A DNA stretch of 48,365 bases from Microvirga subterranea (GCF_003350535.1 NZ_QQBB01000017.1:1-48365); one strand, 5' to 3'; shown: positions 1 through 8,244, counted from the stretch's first letter. Notes: generated by a model from the letters alone, not told the origin. Program-made: numbers and translations.

Positions 1-80
1 ATACCGTGACCTCTTCATGGCACTGACCCTCCTCAAGGATCAAAATGCCCGGAAAAGTTGTCCTCCGAATGGACCAGTTT
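1..80 (-). mobile_element. IS3-family element, left end only (cut by window edge)
   Basis: Read on the minus strand, this stretch matches the element end at 28696-28775 almost base for base, including the terminal AAACTGGTCCATT and the leader before orfA. The first six codons of orfA (MKRSRY) run from base 18 to base 1. The rest of the element lies outside the window. Compared with the copy at 28.7 kb, the two ends differ at a few bases near the tip (CGGAGGAC here, GAGAGGAC there), so they are related but not identical copies. The inner boundary near base 80 is placed where the similarity stops. Confidence 0.8.
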
Positions 81-201
81 GACGGGTCAGGACCAAATCG
101 CTCACGTGGGCCACCAAGAGCCATACAAGCGAGATGCTCAAATGGACTTTCAAACCTGCGCCATATGACGTGATACACAATCACTTACCCTTACCCTCTA
201 T

Positions 202-300
202 AAGACAATATGCGACATAATGGGACAGTGCGCGACATGATTATACGATAAGTGACATAGTAGTGCAAAAATTGATATAATGTGAATTTAACGGACAGAA
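202..300. repeat. 10-bp-phased GACA repeat array
   Basis: The tetranucleotide GACA occurs at 204, 214, 224, 234, 254 and 294, exactly ten bases apart. Degenerate versions fill some intervening slots (GATA at 274, GAAT at 284). The best copies read GCGACATAA (212-220), GCGACATGA (232-240) and GTGACATAG (252-260). Such one-helical-turn phasing places every copy on the same DNA face, as expected for a protein-binding array. It lies 200-300 bases upstream of a tyrosine recombinase gene, so it may be that recombinase's binding region or an element end; this is inference. Confidence 0.65.
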
Positions 301-499
301 TGTGCCAACGAAGGCGGAGTTCAGCATCAAAATCTGCTCCGCCGGCAGCTGAAACCGTACAATCTCTAGCCTCCTCAAGGCTCGTCAGCTTCGACCAAAA
401 GCCTCCGCCTCTTCATCCGAGCCAATCACATCCTCTCTGTCCGTTGTGGCTTGCTGGCACGCCCAGGACAATAGCTGTTCACCAACGCGGAGACCGGTT

Positions 500-1786
500 G
501 TGAACTCGCTGAATCCCTTTCCAGTACCGACGCGCACCAGCAAGACTGAGGAAGTCTACCTCGAGGAGGGCGAGCGGCACTTGCGCCGGGCACGGCGGCT
601 GTTCCCTGAGATTGCGTGCCCGGCCAAGGCGCTGGTTGCGGTCCGTGAGAGCGAGCCGGTGCTCAAGGCGAGGACGGCTCGCCGCTACTGGCAGGAGCAC
701 CTCACAATCCTCGACAAGCTGCGGCAGTCGAACGAGATCTCCGAGGACGTTCTCGTCACCGCGCAGGCGACGATTGCAGCCGCCTTGTTCGATAGCAGGC
801 AGCGCCCGTCCGCACCGAGGACCGGAGCCAAGAAGGTGCGCAATCTGACCAGAACGGAGGCTGCCGTCCTGATTGAGGCGCTGGCGCAGAAAGTTCAGGG
901 ACCAAAAGCCGACGACATTGACCGGTATCTCCTGCTGTATGCGCGGCTGGCTCCAAGCCTGGGGTTTCGTCCTATCGAAGGCATCGGATTTCAGATTTCT
1001 GGCGCCACCCTCCTCGTACCCTGCGCCAAGAACAGCAATGGCCGCGCCGGGCGGGACACGCGGGGAATCGATCTCAGTAGTGCCGAGGCCGGATTTCTGC
1101 ACCTCGTGGCCGAATTTATCAGCGTTCAGAGGTCCCTGATCGACGCCAAAGGTGGCTTCGACGCATTCTATCACGTGGCTCGCCAGCGCCTTGCGCGGCT
1201 GAGCATCCGCGTCATAAACAGGAGAATCTGCCCCTATTCTTTCCGGCATGTCGCCATGGCTACCTGGAAGGCGGCCGGATACGACGCGGCTACGATCGCG
1301 CTCCTCGCCGGCCACAGCAGCAAAGTCACGGCGGGCAAGCACTATGCCGGGAAAAGCAAGGGCTGGACTGCGGATTTCGCGTTTGTCGCTCCGGCCGACG
1401 TCCCTGCGGTCGCGGCTGACGAGACTGCGATGCCGACGAACAACGCAAACCCCGTAGAGGCCACGAGGACCAACGAAGTCCATGCGCCCACAGCTGGTCT
1501 CGGTGCAATCTCCGAACCCAACAATCAGGCAGATGAGGAGGCCGAGAGGCTCACGAAGTGGGATATGTTCTTTGAGACCTCCTCGCTGCCTACGCCTCCT
1601 CAGATATCGAGAGCAACCGCTCTATGGGGTCGGAGGCGAGATCCGGCGCATCCTGAGGCTTACCAGCATCCTATGCCCTCATCCCTTGATCTCGACCCGG
1701 TGGAAATCCCGGCCCACGCGGATCTGAGAGAACCAGACGCGGCCGACGTAGTGGAGGAGGATGCTGGTCTCGGAATGTGCTTCTGA
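500..1786 (+). CDS. Tyrosine recombinase / phage-integrase-like protein
   Basis: Predicted 428-aa site-specific recombinase cutting and rejoining DNA through a tyrosine. The C-terminal half carries the family's catalytic layout: an early Arg in LGFRPIEG, a Lys in VPCAKNSNGR, the box YSFRHVAMATWKAAG, the segment IALLAGHSS and the probable nucleophile Tyr in TAGKHYAGK. A long low-complexity tail follows the Tyr. The GTG at 500 is chosen because GGAG lies seven bases upstream; the frame is open back to a GTG at 446 without a visible ribosome site. No partner recombinase genes, as in three-gene recombinase trios, are seen. The phased GACA array lies upstream. Which element it mobilises is unknown. 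Confidence 0.75.
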   Translation: MNSLNPFPVPTRTSKTEEVYLEEGERHLRRARRLFPEIACPAKALVAVRESEPVLKARTARRYWQEHLTILDKLRQSNEISEDVLVTAQATIAAALFDSRQRPSAPRTGAKKVRNLTRTEAAVLIEALAQKVQGPKADDIDRYLLLYARLAPSLGFRPIEGIGFQISGATLLVPCAKNSNGRAGRDTRGIDLSSAEAGFLHLVAEFISVQRSLIDAKGGFDAFYHVARQRLARLSIRVINRRICPYSFRHVAMATWKAAGYDAATIALLAGHSSKVTAGKHYAGKSKGWTADFAFVAPADVPAVAADETAMPTNNANPVEATRTNEVHAPTAGLGAISEPNNQADEEAERLTKWDMFFETSSLPTPPQISRATALWGRRRDPAHPEAYQHPMPSSLDLDPVEIPAHADLREPDAADVVEEDAGLGMCF

Positions 1787-1848
1787 GGAAAGGCTGTGCA
1801 CATCAGCGACGCCGCGCGGGCAAGGCCGATAAGCAGCGCCAGGGCCCC

Positions 1849-2539
1849 CTACTCGGGTCTGCCCTTCTGGAGTGTCTTCTCCATCTCGCGCATCATCGCC
1901 TGCTCGATTTCATCGAGGTTGGCCTTGACGGTTTCTCCGCTGGTCTGCGCCTTGGCCCGGGTCACCGGCACCTGCCTCCCCTTAGGCCGATCAATGGTTA
2001 GCTGCGCCTGGGCGGGGAAGCGGTTTTCCAGGGTATCGATCAGGCTGTTGAGGGCCGCATCGGACAGCGGGATCTCCGGAGCCGCAGCAAGCCCTCGAAG
2101 CGCGATCAACTGATGGGTGTAGCGAGGGTTTCCCGTCACCTCAGGCCCGAACCACTCTGGTGGATGGAACCCCCTCGCCTCGTCTCCGGTGTCAAACTCT
2201 ATGGTGACGAGGTGGAGGACACGGGGCCGGATGATCTCATCGATTAAGGCTTGACCCTCGCCAATCGGCAGGGCTGTCCGGGTGTAGTCGACCGCGCCGG
2301 CGCAGACATCGAGCAGTGCATGGGCATGGGTCATCGGGGATTTCAGTCTGCTCCTCGACCTCGCCGTGAGGGCCTGCCGTCTTGAGGATCAGCAGACCCC
2401 TGTTCTCCTCAAGGCGGACCCAGGAGGAGCGGTCCCGTTGCTCGGGAAAGAAGCCCTCGACGTGACGCAGGCCGCCCCTCTCGCGCTGGATCAGGCGAGC
2501 AAACGATGGGGCGAGAAGAAAGCGGCGGCGAGCAGTCAT
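1849..2539 (-). pseudogene. CYTH-domain protein, split by a one-base frameshift
   Basis: Two overlapping frames together make one CYTH (adenylate cyclase/thiamine triphosphatase fold) protein. The first (2539 to about 2335) has RRRFLLAPSFARLIQRERGG, SSWVRLEENRGLLILKTAG and EEQTEIP. The second (2334 to 1849) continues with HALLDVCAGAVDYTRT, then EFDTGDEARGF and PEWFGPEVTGNPRYTHQLIA, the usual end of the CYTH tunnel domain. Removing one G from the run of four at 2336-2339 restores a single frame of about 228 residues. The N-terminal ExExK motif is replaced by ARRRFLL, so even the intact ancestor may have been an atypical member. A sequencing error in the G run cannot be excluded. Substrate unknown. 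Confidence 0.65.
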
Positions 2540-2621
2540 GAAGCCCAGGGAATGTAAGGGATTGCGGAGGCCCGCCTTTGGTACATGGCGGAGGAAGGAA
2601 GAAGCAACCCTGAACCCCGCG

Positions 2622-3021
2622 CTATGGTTTCCGCTCAGCTGCTGGCTTCAAACCCGAGGGCGTACCCTCTACTCCGACGCCTAGCCTAGGCGGTTCAGGT
2701 GACACGGATGACAGGACTAACATCATCCCATCCCTCACCAACCGACCCTCCGCAAGGAGCCTCTCTACCGTCTGAACAATGACGCCTCTGAGCTGTGCGC
2801 TGGTCGCTTTGAAGCCGAGCAGGCGCGACACACTGAGGGCAACCTCGTCGTCGGTCGCTCCCAAGTTCGTGGCCACGACATGGAGGACACCAACGGCAAT
2901 TTCACCAGGCGGGATCATCTCCGGTTTGCGCAGTCCCGGCGATATCGCGTCCCGTCGGTCGCGAAGCCTCGTCTCCGCTTGTGGGATCGACAGGAACTGC
3001 CCATTCCGCTCGATCCGCCCA
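2622..3021 (-). pseudogene. C-terminal remnant of a DUF3320-type helicase protein
   Basis: From about 3021 leftwards the frame reads GRIERNGQFLSIP, then PPGEIAVGVLHVV, VSRLLGFKATSAQLRG and VERLLAEGRLVRDG. This order matches the C-terminal end of very large DUF4011/AAA/DUF3320 proteins, whose last domain follows a short wHTH-like region ending with IAxxV...LLGFxR...LLxxGxLV. Only about 130 residues remain; the helicase body is absent. The remnant abuts the truncated inositol-monophosphatase gene, and the listed frame upstream of 3021 is out-of-frame monophosphatase sequence. It is a fragment, not an expressed gene. Confidence 0.55.
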
Positions 3022-3667
3022 CCCACGGCAGGAGACGCCAGAACATCAGGAAGTTCTGAGAGCCCCGGATGATCGAGGGATAGTCGACGCCGGCGCATTT
3101 GGCTCCCGGCAGCACCTCAGCGAGCGCGGGCGATCCCACCGCCACTTGCTCCTTGAGCTCCTCAGGCAGGAACCGCGTGAGCACGGAACCGCGGCATTCA
3201 GAGGCGGTCAGAGATGCCGCCGACGCACGAACCCGCAAGCCGTCGATGAAGGCTCCATTGCCGCGGGAGGCAACCGACAGCTGACCGCTCACCGGGTCCA
3301 GCAGCCACGACGCGACCGTTCGGCCGTCCTGCAGCAACGCGACCATGACCGAGAAGGCGGACGATCCGGCCACGAAGTTGGCGGTCCCGTCGAGCGGATC
3401 GACCAGCCAGACCTGGCCTTCGTCGAGCCCGTCCATCAACGATGGATTCGAGGCCACAGCTTCCTCACCGACGCGTGAGCCGGGGAGCAGCGCGGCCAGC
3501 CTGGGGCTGATGATCTGCTCGGCCTCCCGGTCAGCGACGGTCACGACCTCGCCGGGTGTCTTCTCCTCGACGTCGCCCGCCAGCAGCTTCCGATAGCGCG
3601 GCAGGATGGCCTCGGCAGCGGCTTGGCGCAGGATCGTCGCCACCTCGTCCATCACGTCTGAACGCAT
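2915..3667 (-). pseudogene. Inositol-monophosphatase-family phosphatase, 3' end lost
   Basis: Residues 1-215 are a good inositol/sugar-phosphate monophosphatase: GEE at about 67-69, the metal motif DPLDGTANF at 90-98, then GNGAFIDGLRVR and DYPSIIRGSQNFLMFWRLLPW. Immediately after LLPW, where the family has D-x-x-A-G supplying the third metal ligand, the sequence switches to unrelated DNA at about 3022 and the frame ends in a basic nonsense tail. Loss of that Asp should abolish metal-dependent activity. It starts 40 bases after the metallophosphoesterase gene, so the two probably formed one operon. GC and codon use look like those of its neighbour. Confidence 0.75.
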
Positions 3668-3706
3668 CGAAGTCTCCCCTTGTGCCGTTGTCAGCCCAGC
3701 GAACCT

Positions 3707-5095
3707 TTAGCCGATCGAGACCGAAACCGTCAGATCCGATCCGGCGAAAGGTCGGTCCGCGCCGCCATGCTGACCGTGCCCGACGCTCCACCGGGCCGGC
3801 CACTGCAGCGTCTCCAGCCCCGTCGCGGAAGCGGCCGCAAACGAGGTCCACCGTCTCTCGCCCCAAGGACGGAACAGGACACCGCCTGGGCCCATGTCGG
3901 GGTTGATCGCGAGATGCAGGTCGAAGTTTTCGCCACCTGGAAAGCTGGGACCAATCCAGTAGTGCGGGCTCCGGCTTGGCTCACGCCCCAAGATCAGGGT
4001 CAGGGTCTGCCGCGGTCCCTGCAGCCCAATCCAGACCGGGGCGATGCTTCCAGGCGAGTAGGCGGATAGCAGCGTCTGCGCCGAGCTGACGGCATCGGCC
4101 GCCGTACGGCCGCGGAAGCGGAACTCGACCCTGCTGCCCGATTGTAGTCGTCCGGTGACTGACGCAGGCCCCTCTCCTCTGGTGAGGTCCCGCCACCGTT
4201 CGGCGGGGAACGATGCCATCGGCCATTCCAGTCGTTCCCGCGCGATCCCGTCCGTATCGAGGACCTGATAGCGAAAACCGTGATCGTCGAGAGCCGCTTG
4301 GACGCAGTGGAGATACTCAACCCCCTCGGGCATGCGATGGGCTGTCCCCGCTCCTGCCGTGCAGATCTGGAGAACGCCCCGGTACACCTGCACGTCAAAG
4401 GCCAGGATGTGGCTGCAGACGTAAGCGAGCACGTCCGGCTCCACCAGGATGCCCCAGAAGCGGCCGGCATGCTCGGGACCGATCTCGCGCTGGTAAGGTC
4501 CAGAAAAGCCGTTGACCGGGTAGACGGGATGATGCCCCAGGACGAGTTTGTGCCGGGCATCTGCATGCTGGCGGAGCACGCTCTCAAGCCACTCCGTCTC
4601 GACGTGGCCCTCGCCGCCCAGCCCGGTCCAAAGCGTATGGACGAAGACCAGCAGCAGGTCGCCGCGGCGCACCCAGTACGACAGACCCTCCTGCCCGGGC
4701 GGCCCATTCTTTGGCAGGTCGAGCACCTCGCGGAACACGTCCTCGCTCATGGTGTCGTAGGCCGTGTGGTTGCCGGTGGTGTGCCAGAGCGGGATTGCCG
4801 GTCGGTCGAGCCAGCTCATCTCATGGTCGAGCCAATGCCGCCATTGCGCCCGCAGCGCGTCGGCATCGTCCGTGAGGCCGATGATCTCGTCGCCGGGAAA
4901 TAGGATGAACTCCGGCTGCGGCTGGAGCCGGCGGATCACCGCGTTGACCGAGGCGAACGTCGTCTCATGCCGAGCACCGGGCACGCCGGAGCAGGCATCA
5001 CCATAGAGGACGAACTGGTAGCCTGAGGTGCGCGGCAGGAGAGCCGGGATTTCGTCTTGAGACATTTCGGCTAAGGTCCGGGGAGCAGAAGCCAA
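3707..5095 (-). CDS. Calcineurin-like metallophosphoesterase
   Basis: A predicted 462-aa metal-dependent phosphoesterase. Visible metal-binding blocks are YGDACSG (31-37), FPGDEI (66-71), TTGNHTAYD (107-115), VLGHHPVYP (187-195) and CSHILAFDVQ (229-238), in the canonical D, GD, GNH, GHH, GxH order except that the last is SH rather than GH. The C-terminal 170 residues look like a separate beta-rich domain. No signal peptide is evident. The frame opens with TTG at 5095; an ATG at 5065 is an alternative, and neither has a strong ribosome site. It is followed by the broken monophosphatase. Substrate not predictable. Confidence 0.8.
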   Translation of the reverse strand: MASAPRTLAEMSQDEIPALLPRTSGYQFVLYGDACSGVPGARHETTFASVNAVIRRLQPQPEFILFPGDEIIGLTDDADALRAQWRHWLDHEMSWLDRPAIPLWHTTGNHTAYDTMSEDVFREVLDLPKNGPPGQEGLSYWVRRGDLLLVFVHTLWTGLGGEGHVETEWLESVLRQHADARHKLVLGHHPVYPVNGFSGPYQREIGPEHAGRFWGILVEPDVLAYVCSHILAFDVQVYRGVLQICTAGAGTAHRMPEGVEYLHCVQAALDDHGFRYQVLDTDGIARERLEWPMASFPAERWRDLTRGEGPASVTGRLQSGSRVEFRFRGRTAADAVSSAQTLLSAYSPGSIAPVWIGLQGPRQTLTLILGREPSRSPHYWIGPSFPGGENFDLHLAINPDMGPGGVLFRPWGERRWTSFAAASATGLETLQWPARWSVGHGQHGGADRPFAGSDLTVSVSIG

Positions 5096-5171
5096 GACAT
5101 GCCAGTCCCTTCATGATTTGAGAACCGCCGCAACCGCATAAGGTGCCATGCCCCGCTGGAGGATCTCGCCC

Positions 5172-5822
5172 GTGTGCAATCTCTACTCGAGCTACACCAC
5201 CCAGGAGGCTATGCGCCGAGCCTTCGAGGTTGCCCGCGACAGCGCCGGCAACGTCCCTCCCCTGCCCGCAATCTTTCCAGACCAAATGGCGCCGGTGGTG
5301 CGGATGGCTGACGGAGAGCGCGAGCTGATCCAGATGCGCTGGGGCTTTCCGCCCCCGCCGAAAGTGGGCACCCAACCAGTCACCAACGTGCGCAACGTGT
5401 CCTCGCCCTTCTGGCGCGCTTGGCTCAAGCCGCAGTACCGCTGCCTCGTCCCTTTGACGAGCTTCAGCGAGTACAAAGACACCAAGCCGCGCAAGACGCG
5501 GGTTTGGTTTGCGCTCAACAAAGACCGTCCGCTCGCTGCCTTCGCGGGCATCTGGCGGCCGTGGACAGGAGTGCGCGGCACGAAGGCCGAGCCGGTTGAG
5601 GGCGAGCACCTGCTCTATTCGTTCCTGACCTCGGAGCCGAACGGCGTCGTCGGGCCAATCCACCCGAAGGCGATGCCCGTGATCCTCACCACCCCTGAGG
5701 AGTACGAAACTTGGCTCACCGCGCCGGCGGACGTGGCGCTCAAACTGCAGCGGCCGCTACCCGACGAGATGCTCGAGATCGTGGCCGAAGGTGCAAAGTC
5801 CGATCAGCCGGAGGTAGCTTAG
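5172..5822 (+). CDS. SRAP (YedK/HMCES-like) abasic-site-processing protein
   Basis: A 216-aa SOS-response-associated peptidase. These proteins crosslink to abasic sites in single-stranded DNA through Cys2. The GTG at 5172 is chosen over the ATG at 5148 because it places Cys at position 2 (MCNLYSSY) and has GGAGG nine bases upstream. Other family residues are present: N72 and R74 in TNVRNVSS, E100 in SFSEYKD and H164 in IHPKAMPVILT. The middle differs from the usual NARxET motif, so it is a divergent subfamily. It is transcribed divergently from the metallophosphoesterase with a 76-base gap. Role inferred from family: protection of abasic sites during replication. Confidence 0.88.
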   Translation: MCNLYSSYTTQEAMRRAFEVARDSAGNVPPLPAIFPDQMAPVVRMADGERELIQMRWGFPPPPKVGTQPVTNVRNVSSPFWRAWLKPQYRCLVPLTSFSEYKDTKPRKTRVWFALNKDRPLAAFAGIWRPWTGVRGTKAEPVEGEHLLYSFLTSEPNGVVGPIHPKAMPVILTTPEEYETWLTAPADVALKLQRPLPDEMLEIVAEGAKSDQPEVA

Positions 5823-5847
5823 GTTAGGCCGCCAGCAAACACCAAAG

Positions 5848-6171
5848 CTACTTTTCAGAAGTTGGATTGGACCCCGGTTGGGTTGCTGAACCCTGTTCTG
5901 AAGCTGGCACTATGACGCGTGGCTCCCGCTTAGCCGCCTCGGCATTTTTCAAGGGCTTGTCCGCCGTCTCCTCGTTTCGAGGATGCCGGACTGGATTCGC
6001 TACAGCCTGTTTCCGAAGCCTGCGGTTCTCCCAAGCCTGCAGCATCTCTTGCTGCAGCCCTGGTCTGGGCTTTGGAAGGGTCCGACAGATTGTCAGCGTG
6101 AACGCCTTTCCCACAGCCAGCACGAGGGCCATGCCATAAAGGAAAATGGTCGGCGAGAAGCTCTCGTCCAT
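5848..6171 (-). CDS. Small single-pass membrane protein, unknown function
   Basis: A 107-aa protein. Residues 7-28 (PTIFLYGMALVLAVGKAF) form one hydrophobic segment. The remainder is charged and rich in Arg, Lys, Glu and Ala with a likely short helix (QQEMLQAWENRRLRK). No recognised domain. It is convergent with the SRAP gene, 25 bases between stop codons. The call rests on open frame, composition and plausible topology only; it could be a chance frame. Confidence 0.45.
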   Translation of the reverse strand: MDESFSPTIFLYGMALVLAVGKAFTLTICRTLPKPRPGLQQEMLQAWENRRLRKQAVANPVRHPRNEETADKPLKNAEAAKREPRVIVPASEQGSATQPGSNPTSEK

Positions 6172-6382
6172 CCGGTGTCATCCTCCCAGCGCCCCTCCGC
6201 CCGGTTGGCTACAAGCACTGTCGAAGCTCAGCTCATACCTCCCTAGTGGCCGAACTGCGGCTTTCCCGCTCCTCATCCTTCTACCAAAGTCTGTCTTCCT
6301 CAATCCTGTCGGTTGCTAAGGATTGAAGGCACGGGCCGGCCTCAAGAGCTCCCATATCGATCATCAGAGTCATCTACGACGA

Positions 6383-6595
6383 ATGCTGAACATGCGACTG
6401 CTGCAAAAAGCTCAGACCTACTTTCGCAAGCCTGCATTGCCGCCTGTGATCCAAAGGCAAGCAGCCGCCCATGATGAGCAGGTTAGCAACTCACGTTCGA
6501 AGCGCGCTCAGATTAGGGACGTGCTGCGCCAGTACGAGAGGGGCAGTCTCAAGGAAACTGAAGCTGTCGAAGAGCTGCTCAAGATCCTACGCTGA
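6383..6595 (+). CDS. Small orphan protein with short C-terminal helix domain
   Basis: A 70-aa protein from the ATG at 6383; the frame is open back to a TTG at 6323. The C-terminal half (SKRAQIRDVLRQYERGS and ETEAVEELLKILR) looks like a compact helical pair, reminiscent of small proteins with a short helical linker, but no family is recognised. No strong ribosome site is visible at either start. It converges on the WGR gene with only about 20 bases between stop codons. Confidence 0.4.
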   Translation: MLNMRLLQKAQTYFRKPALPPVIQRQAAAHDEQVSNSRSKRAQIRDVLRQYERGSLKETEAVEELLKILR

Positions 6596-6617
6596 GGCCA
6601 CTCCAGGCTTTCATGCT

Positions 6618-6869
6618 TTACTCGCCTCTCAGCAGATAGCCGCGGCGACGCTTTCGTTGGAGCCAAGTCTCAAGAGCTTCTACTGCATGTGATTGGTTTT
6701 CGTAGAACTCGATCCTCCTCTGCCCCGGCCTCCCGATGCGGCCCCACTCGCGGATCAGTGTCGCATCACCGAACAAGCTGGGTTCGATCGACAGCACATA
6801 GTAGCGAGCCATGTTGCAACTCGGATCAAGCCTGTCGAGAACCAGGTACTGGATCGTATCTTGGGACAT
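6618..6869 (-). CDS. WGR-domain protein
   Basis: An 83-aa protein that is almost entirely one WGR domain: DRLDPSCNMARYYVLSIEP, LFGDATLIREWGRIGRPGQ and ALETWLQRKRRRGYL. WGR domains bind nucleic acid or nucleotides and occur as stand-alone small proteins on rhizobial plasmids. ATG at 6869 gives the usual family length; the frame extends to a TTG at 6905. An IS3-family element ends about 20-50 bases upstream, so any native promoter has been separated from the gene and transcription may come from the element. Function of stand-alone WGR proteins is not established. Confidence 0.75.
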   Translation of the reverse strand: MSQDTIQYLVLDRLDPSCNMARYYVLSIEPSLFGDATLIREWGRIGRPGQRRIEFYENQSHAVEALETWLQRKRRRGYLLRGE

Positions 6870-7807
6870 GCATCCATGTTGTGCAAGCCATGTGTTGAGG
6901 TCCAATCAAAGTCCTGAATCAGTTGAGTGTTGTTGCCTCTGAAAGATCGGACAGATGATCCCGGTTGACGTGAGGCGATGAACTCACGCGGTGAACGACA
7001 ACCGAGCGCCTTGTGCGGGTGAAGGCTATTGTAATGCTCGAACCATAAAGGAAGGCTGTCCAGCACGGTGCGGGCATCCGGGATCGGGCTGACGCGGACG
7101 TAATCGCGCTTGATGGTACGCACGAGGGCTTCGGCCATGCCATTGCTCTGTGGGCTCTGCACGGGTGTGGTCCTCGGCTCCAGTCCCATCTCCCGTGCTA
7201 GGCTCTTCGTGTCATGGGCAATGTAGCCCGAGCCGTTGTCGGAGAGCCATTCGATGGTCTCTGGCAGACGGTTCACTGGCCCAAAGCGGTACTCGACCGC
7301 CGTGATCATCAAATCCTGCACATCCTCACCCTTGATCCCTTCCGTCGTGGCCACATGCCCGAGCACCTCCCGGTCGCAGCAGTCGAGGGCAAAGGCGACC
7401 CGCACCTTCTCGCCATTGTCACACCCGATCTCGAACCCGTCCGAGCACCAGCGCAGATTGGAGCGCTCCACCGCCACGCGCCCGTCATGTCGGCGCGCCT
7501 CGGCCCCGCCGGCATGGCGCTGCAGCAGGAGACCGTGGGCCTTCATGACCCGGTAGACCCGCTTGTGGTTGGGCGGCGCCAGACCTTGCTCGCGAGCCTG
7601 GCGCACCAGAAGTGCATGCACGCGCCGATAGCCATAGGTCGGCAGGCTGCCGATGAGCGTTTTGATCGCCTCCACCAGGTCCTCTTCCGGCAGAGGAGGA
7701 CGGCCCCGGCGCTTTACCGGCCGACCTGCCGCCTGCTCGGCGAGGTTGGAGCGGGCGACCTGAAGGGTGGCGCAGACCGCGCTCATCGCGAACGGCCCTT
7801 GGGCCAC
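6755..7807 (-). CDS. IS2-group transposase OrfB, DDE integrase
   Basis: Catalytic half of the transposase, overlapping orfA by 25 bases in the -1 frame. HTH_21-type segment LPTYGYRRVHALLVRQ precedes the rve integrase core. The DDE residues are in NLRWCSDGFEIG, EWLSDNGSGY and NGMAEALVRTIKRDY. It ends with HYNSLHPHKALGCRSPREF as expected, but no stop occurs within the element. The frame runs through the terminal repeat (encoding SFRGNNTQ) and about 170 bases into the antiparallel frame of the WGR gene, stopping at 6755. The extra 56 or so residues are host sequence. Confidence 0.82.
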   Translation of the reverse strand: MAQGPFAMSAVCATLQVARSNLAEQAAGRPVKRRGRPPLPEEDLVEAIKTLIGSLPTYGYRRVHALLVRQAREQGLAPPNHKRVYRVMKAHGLLLQRHAGGAEARRHDGRVAVERSNLRWCSDGFEIGCDNGEKVRVAFALDCCDREVLGHVATTEGIKGEDVQDLMITAVEYRFGPVNRLPETIEWLSDNGSGYIAHDTKSLAREMGLEPRTTPVQSPQSNGMAEALVRTIKRDYVRVSPIPDARTVLDSLPLWFEHYNSLHPHKALGCRSPREFIASRQPGSSVRSFRGNNTQLIQDFDWTSTHGLHNMDACPKIRSSTWFSTGLIRVATWLATMCCRSNPACSVMRH

Positions 7808-8244
7808 GACAGCGAGCGCAACAGCTGCTTTTTTGGGCCGGTGGCGACCTCCAGCGCCTCCTTGAGGATCTCGGCTTCCAAAGTCTTCTTGCCCAGAAGC
7901 CGCTGTAGCTCCCGGACTTGGTTCTGCAGGGCGCGGTATTCGGAGGCGGCAACGACCTCTTCCTGAGCACTGGTGGCGGTCAGTGCGCCTTGCGCGGCGA
8001 GCTTGCGCCAGCGGAAGAGCTGGTTGGGCGCCACCCCATGCCGGCGGGCCACTAGGCTGACCGTGGCATCCGGCTCGTAAGTCTCCTGGACGATGGCCAG
8101 CTTCTCAGAGGCGGTCCAGCGGCGGCGGCGTTGCGGTCCATCAAGGACCTCAAACTTCGAGGAAGAACCAGTCATAGCACCAACACTACTCCTGTCCCTT
8201 AGCGAGGTGGGAGATCGTGTCCGGTCAATTCGGGGGCTACTTCA
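6924..8244 (-). mobile_element. IS3-family insertion sequence, IS2 group
   Basis: A 1.32-kb element carrying orfA and orfB in the IS2 arrangement. The end near orfA, read inwards, is TGAAGTAGCCCCCGAATTGA (from 8244). The other end, read inwards from 6924, is TGAGTGTTGTTGCCTCTGAA followed by AGATCGGACA. Both share TGA, a pyrimidine-rich GCC centre and a terminal CGGACA, as imperfect inverted repeats. No 3-5-bp target duplication is visible in the flanks (TCAGT on the left, TTTGA on the right), suggesting later rearrangement. Confidence 0.7.
7783..8175 (-). CDS. IS2-group transposase OrfA
   Basis: A 130-aa DNA-binding subunit. The N-terminal helix-turn-helix reads KLAIVQETYEPDATVSLVAR and HGVAPNQLFRWRKLA, followed by the leucine-zipper-like segment YRALQNQVRELQRLLGKKT and EAEILKEALEVA, as in E. 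coli IS2 InsC. Near its 3' end the mRNA contains AAAAAAG (plus-strand complement near 7830). This is the slippery heptamer used for programmed -1 frameshifting into orfB, and orfB is indeed in the -1 frame. Confidence 0.85.
   Translation of the reverse strand: MTGSSSKFEVLDGPQRRRRWTASEKLAIVQETYEPDATVSLVARRHGVAPNQLFRWRKLAAQGALTATSAQEEVVAASEYRALQNQVRELQRLLGKKTLEAEILKEALEVATGPKKQLLRSLSWPKGRSR

Noticed and set aside
202..300. CRISPR array or plasmid iterons as the explanation for the phased repeats
   Set aside because: Repeat units are far too short and spaced too closely for CRISPR; no replication gene is adjacent, and the neighbouring gene is a recombinase.
479..1483. Long minus-strand open frame opposite the recombinase
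   Set aside because: It is the antisense shadow of a GC-rich gene, with no family motifs or ribosome site; the plus strand has full recombinase signatures.
2981..3478. Plus-strand frame of 165 residues over the monophosphatase
   Set aside because: Antisense shadow of a gene with clear catalytic motifs on the minus strand.
7214..7966. 250-residue plus-strand frame across the IS2-group transposase
   Set aside because: Shadow of the DDE transposase; composition is unstructured and no motif is present.
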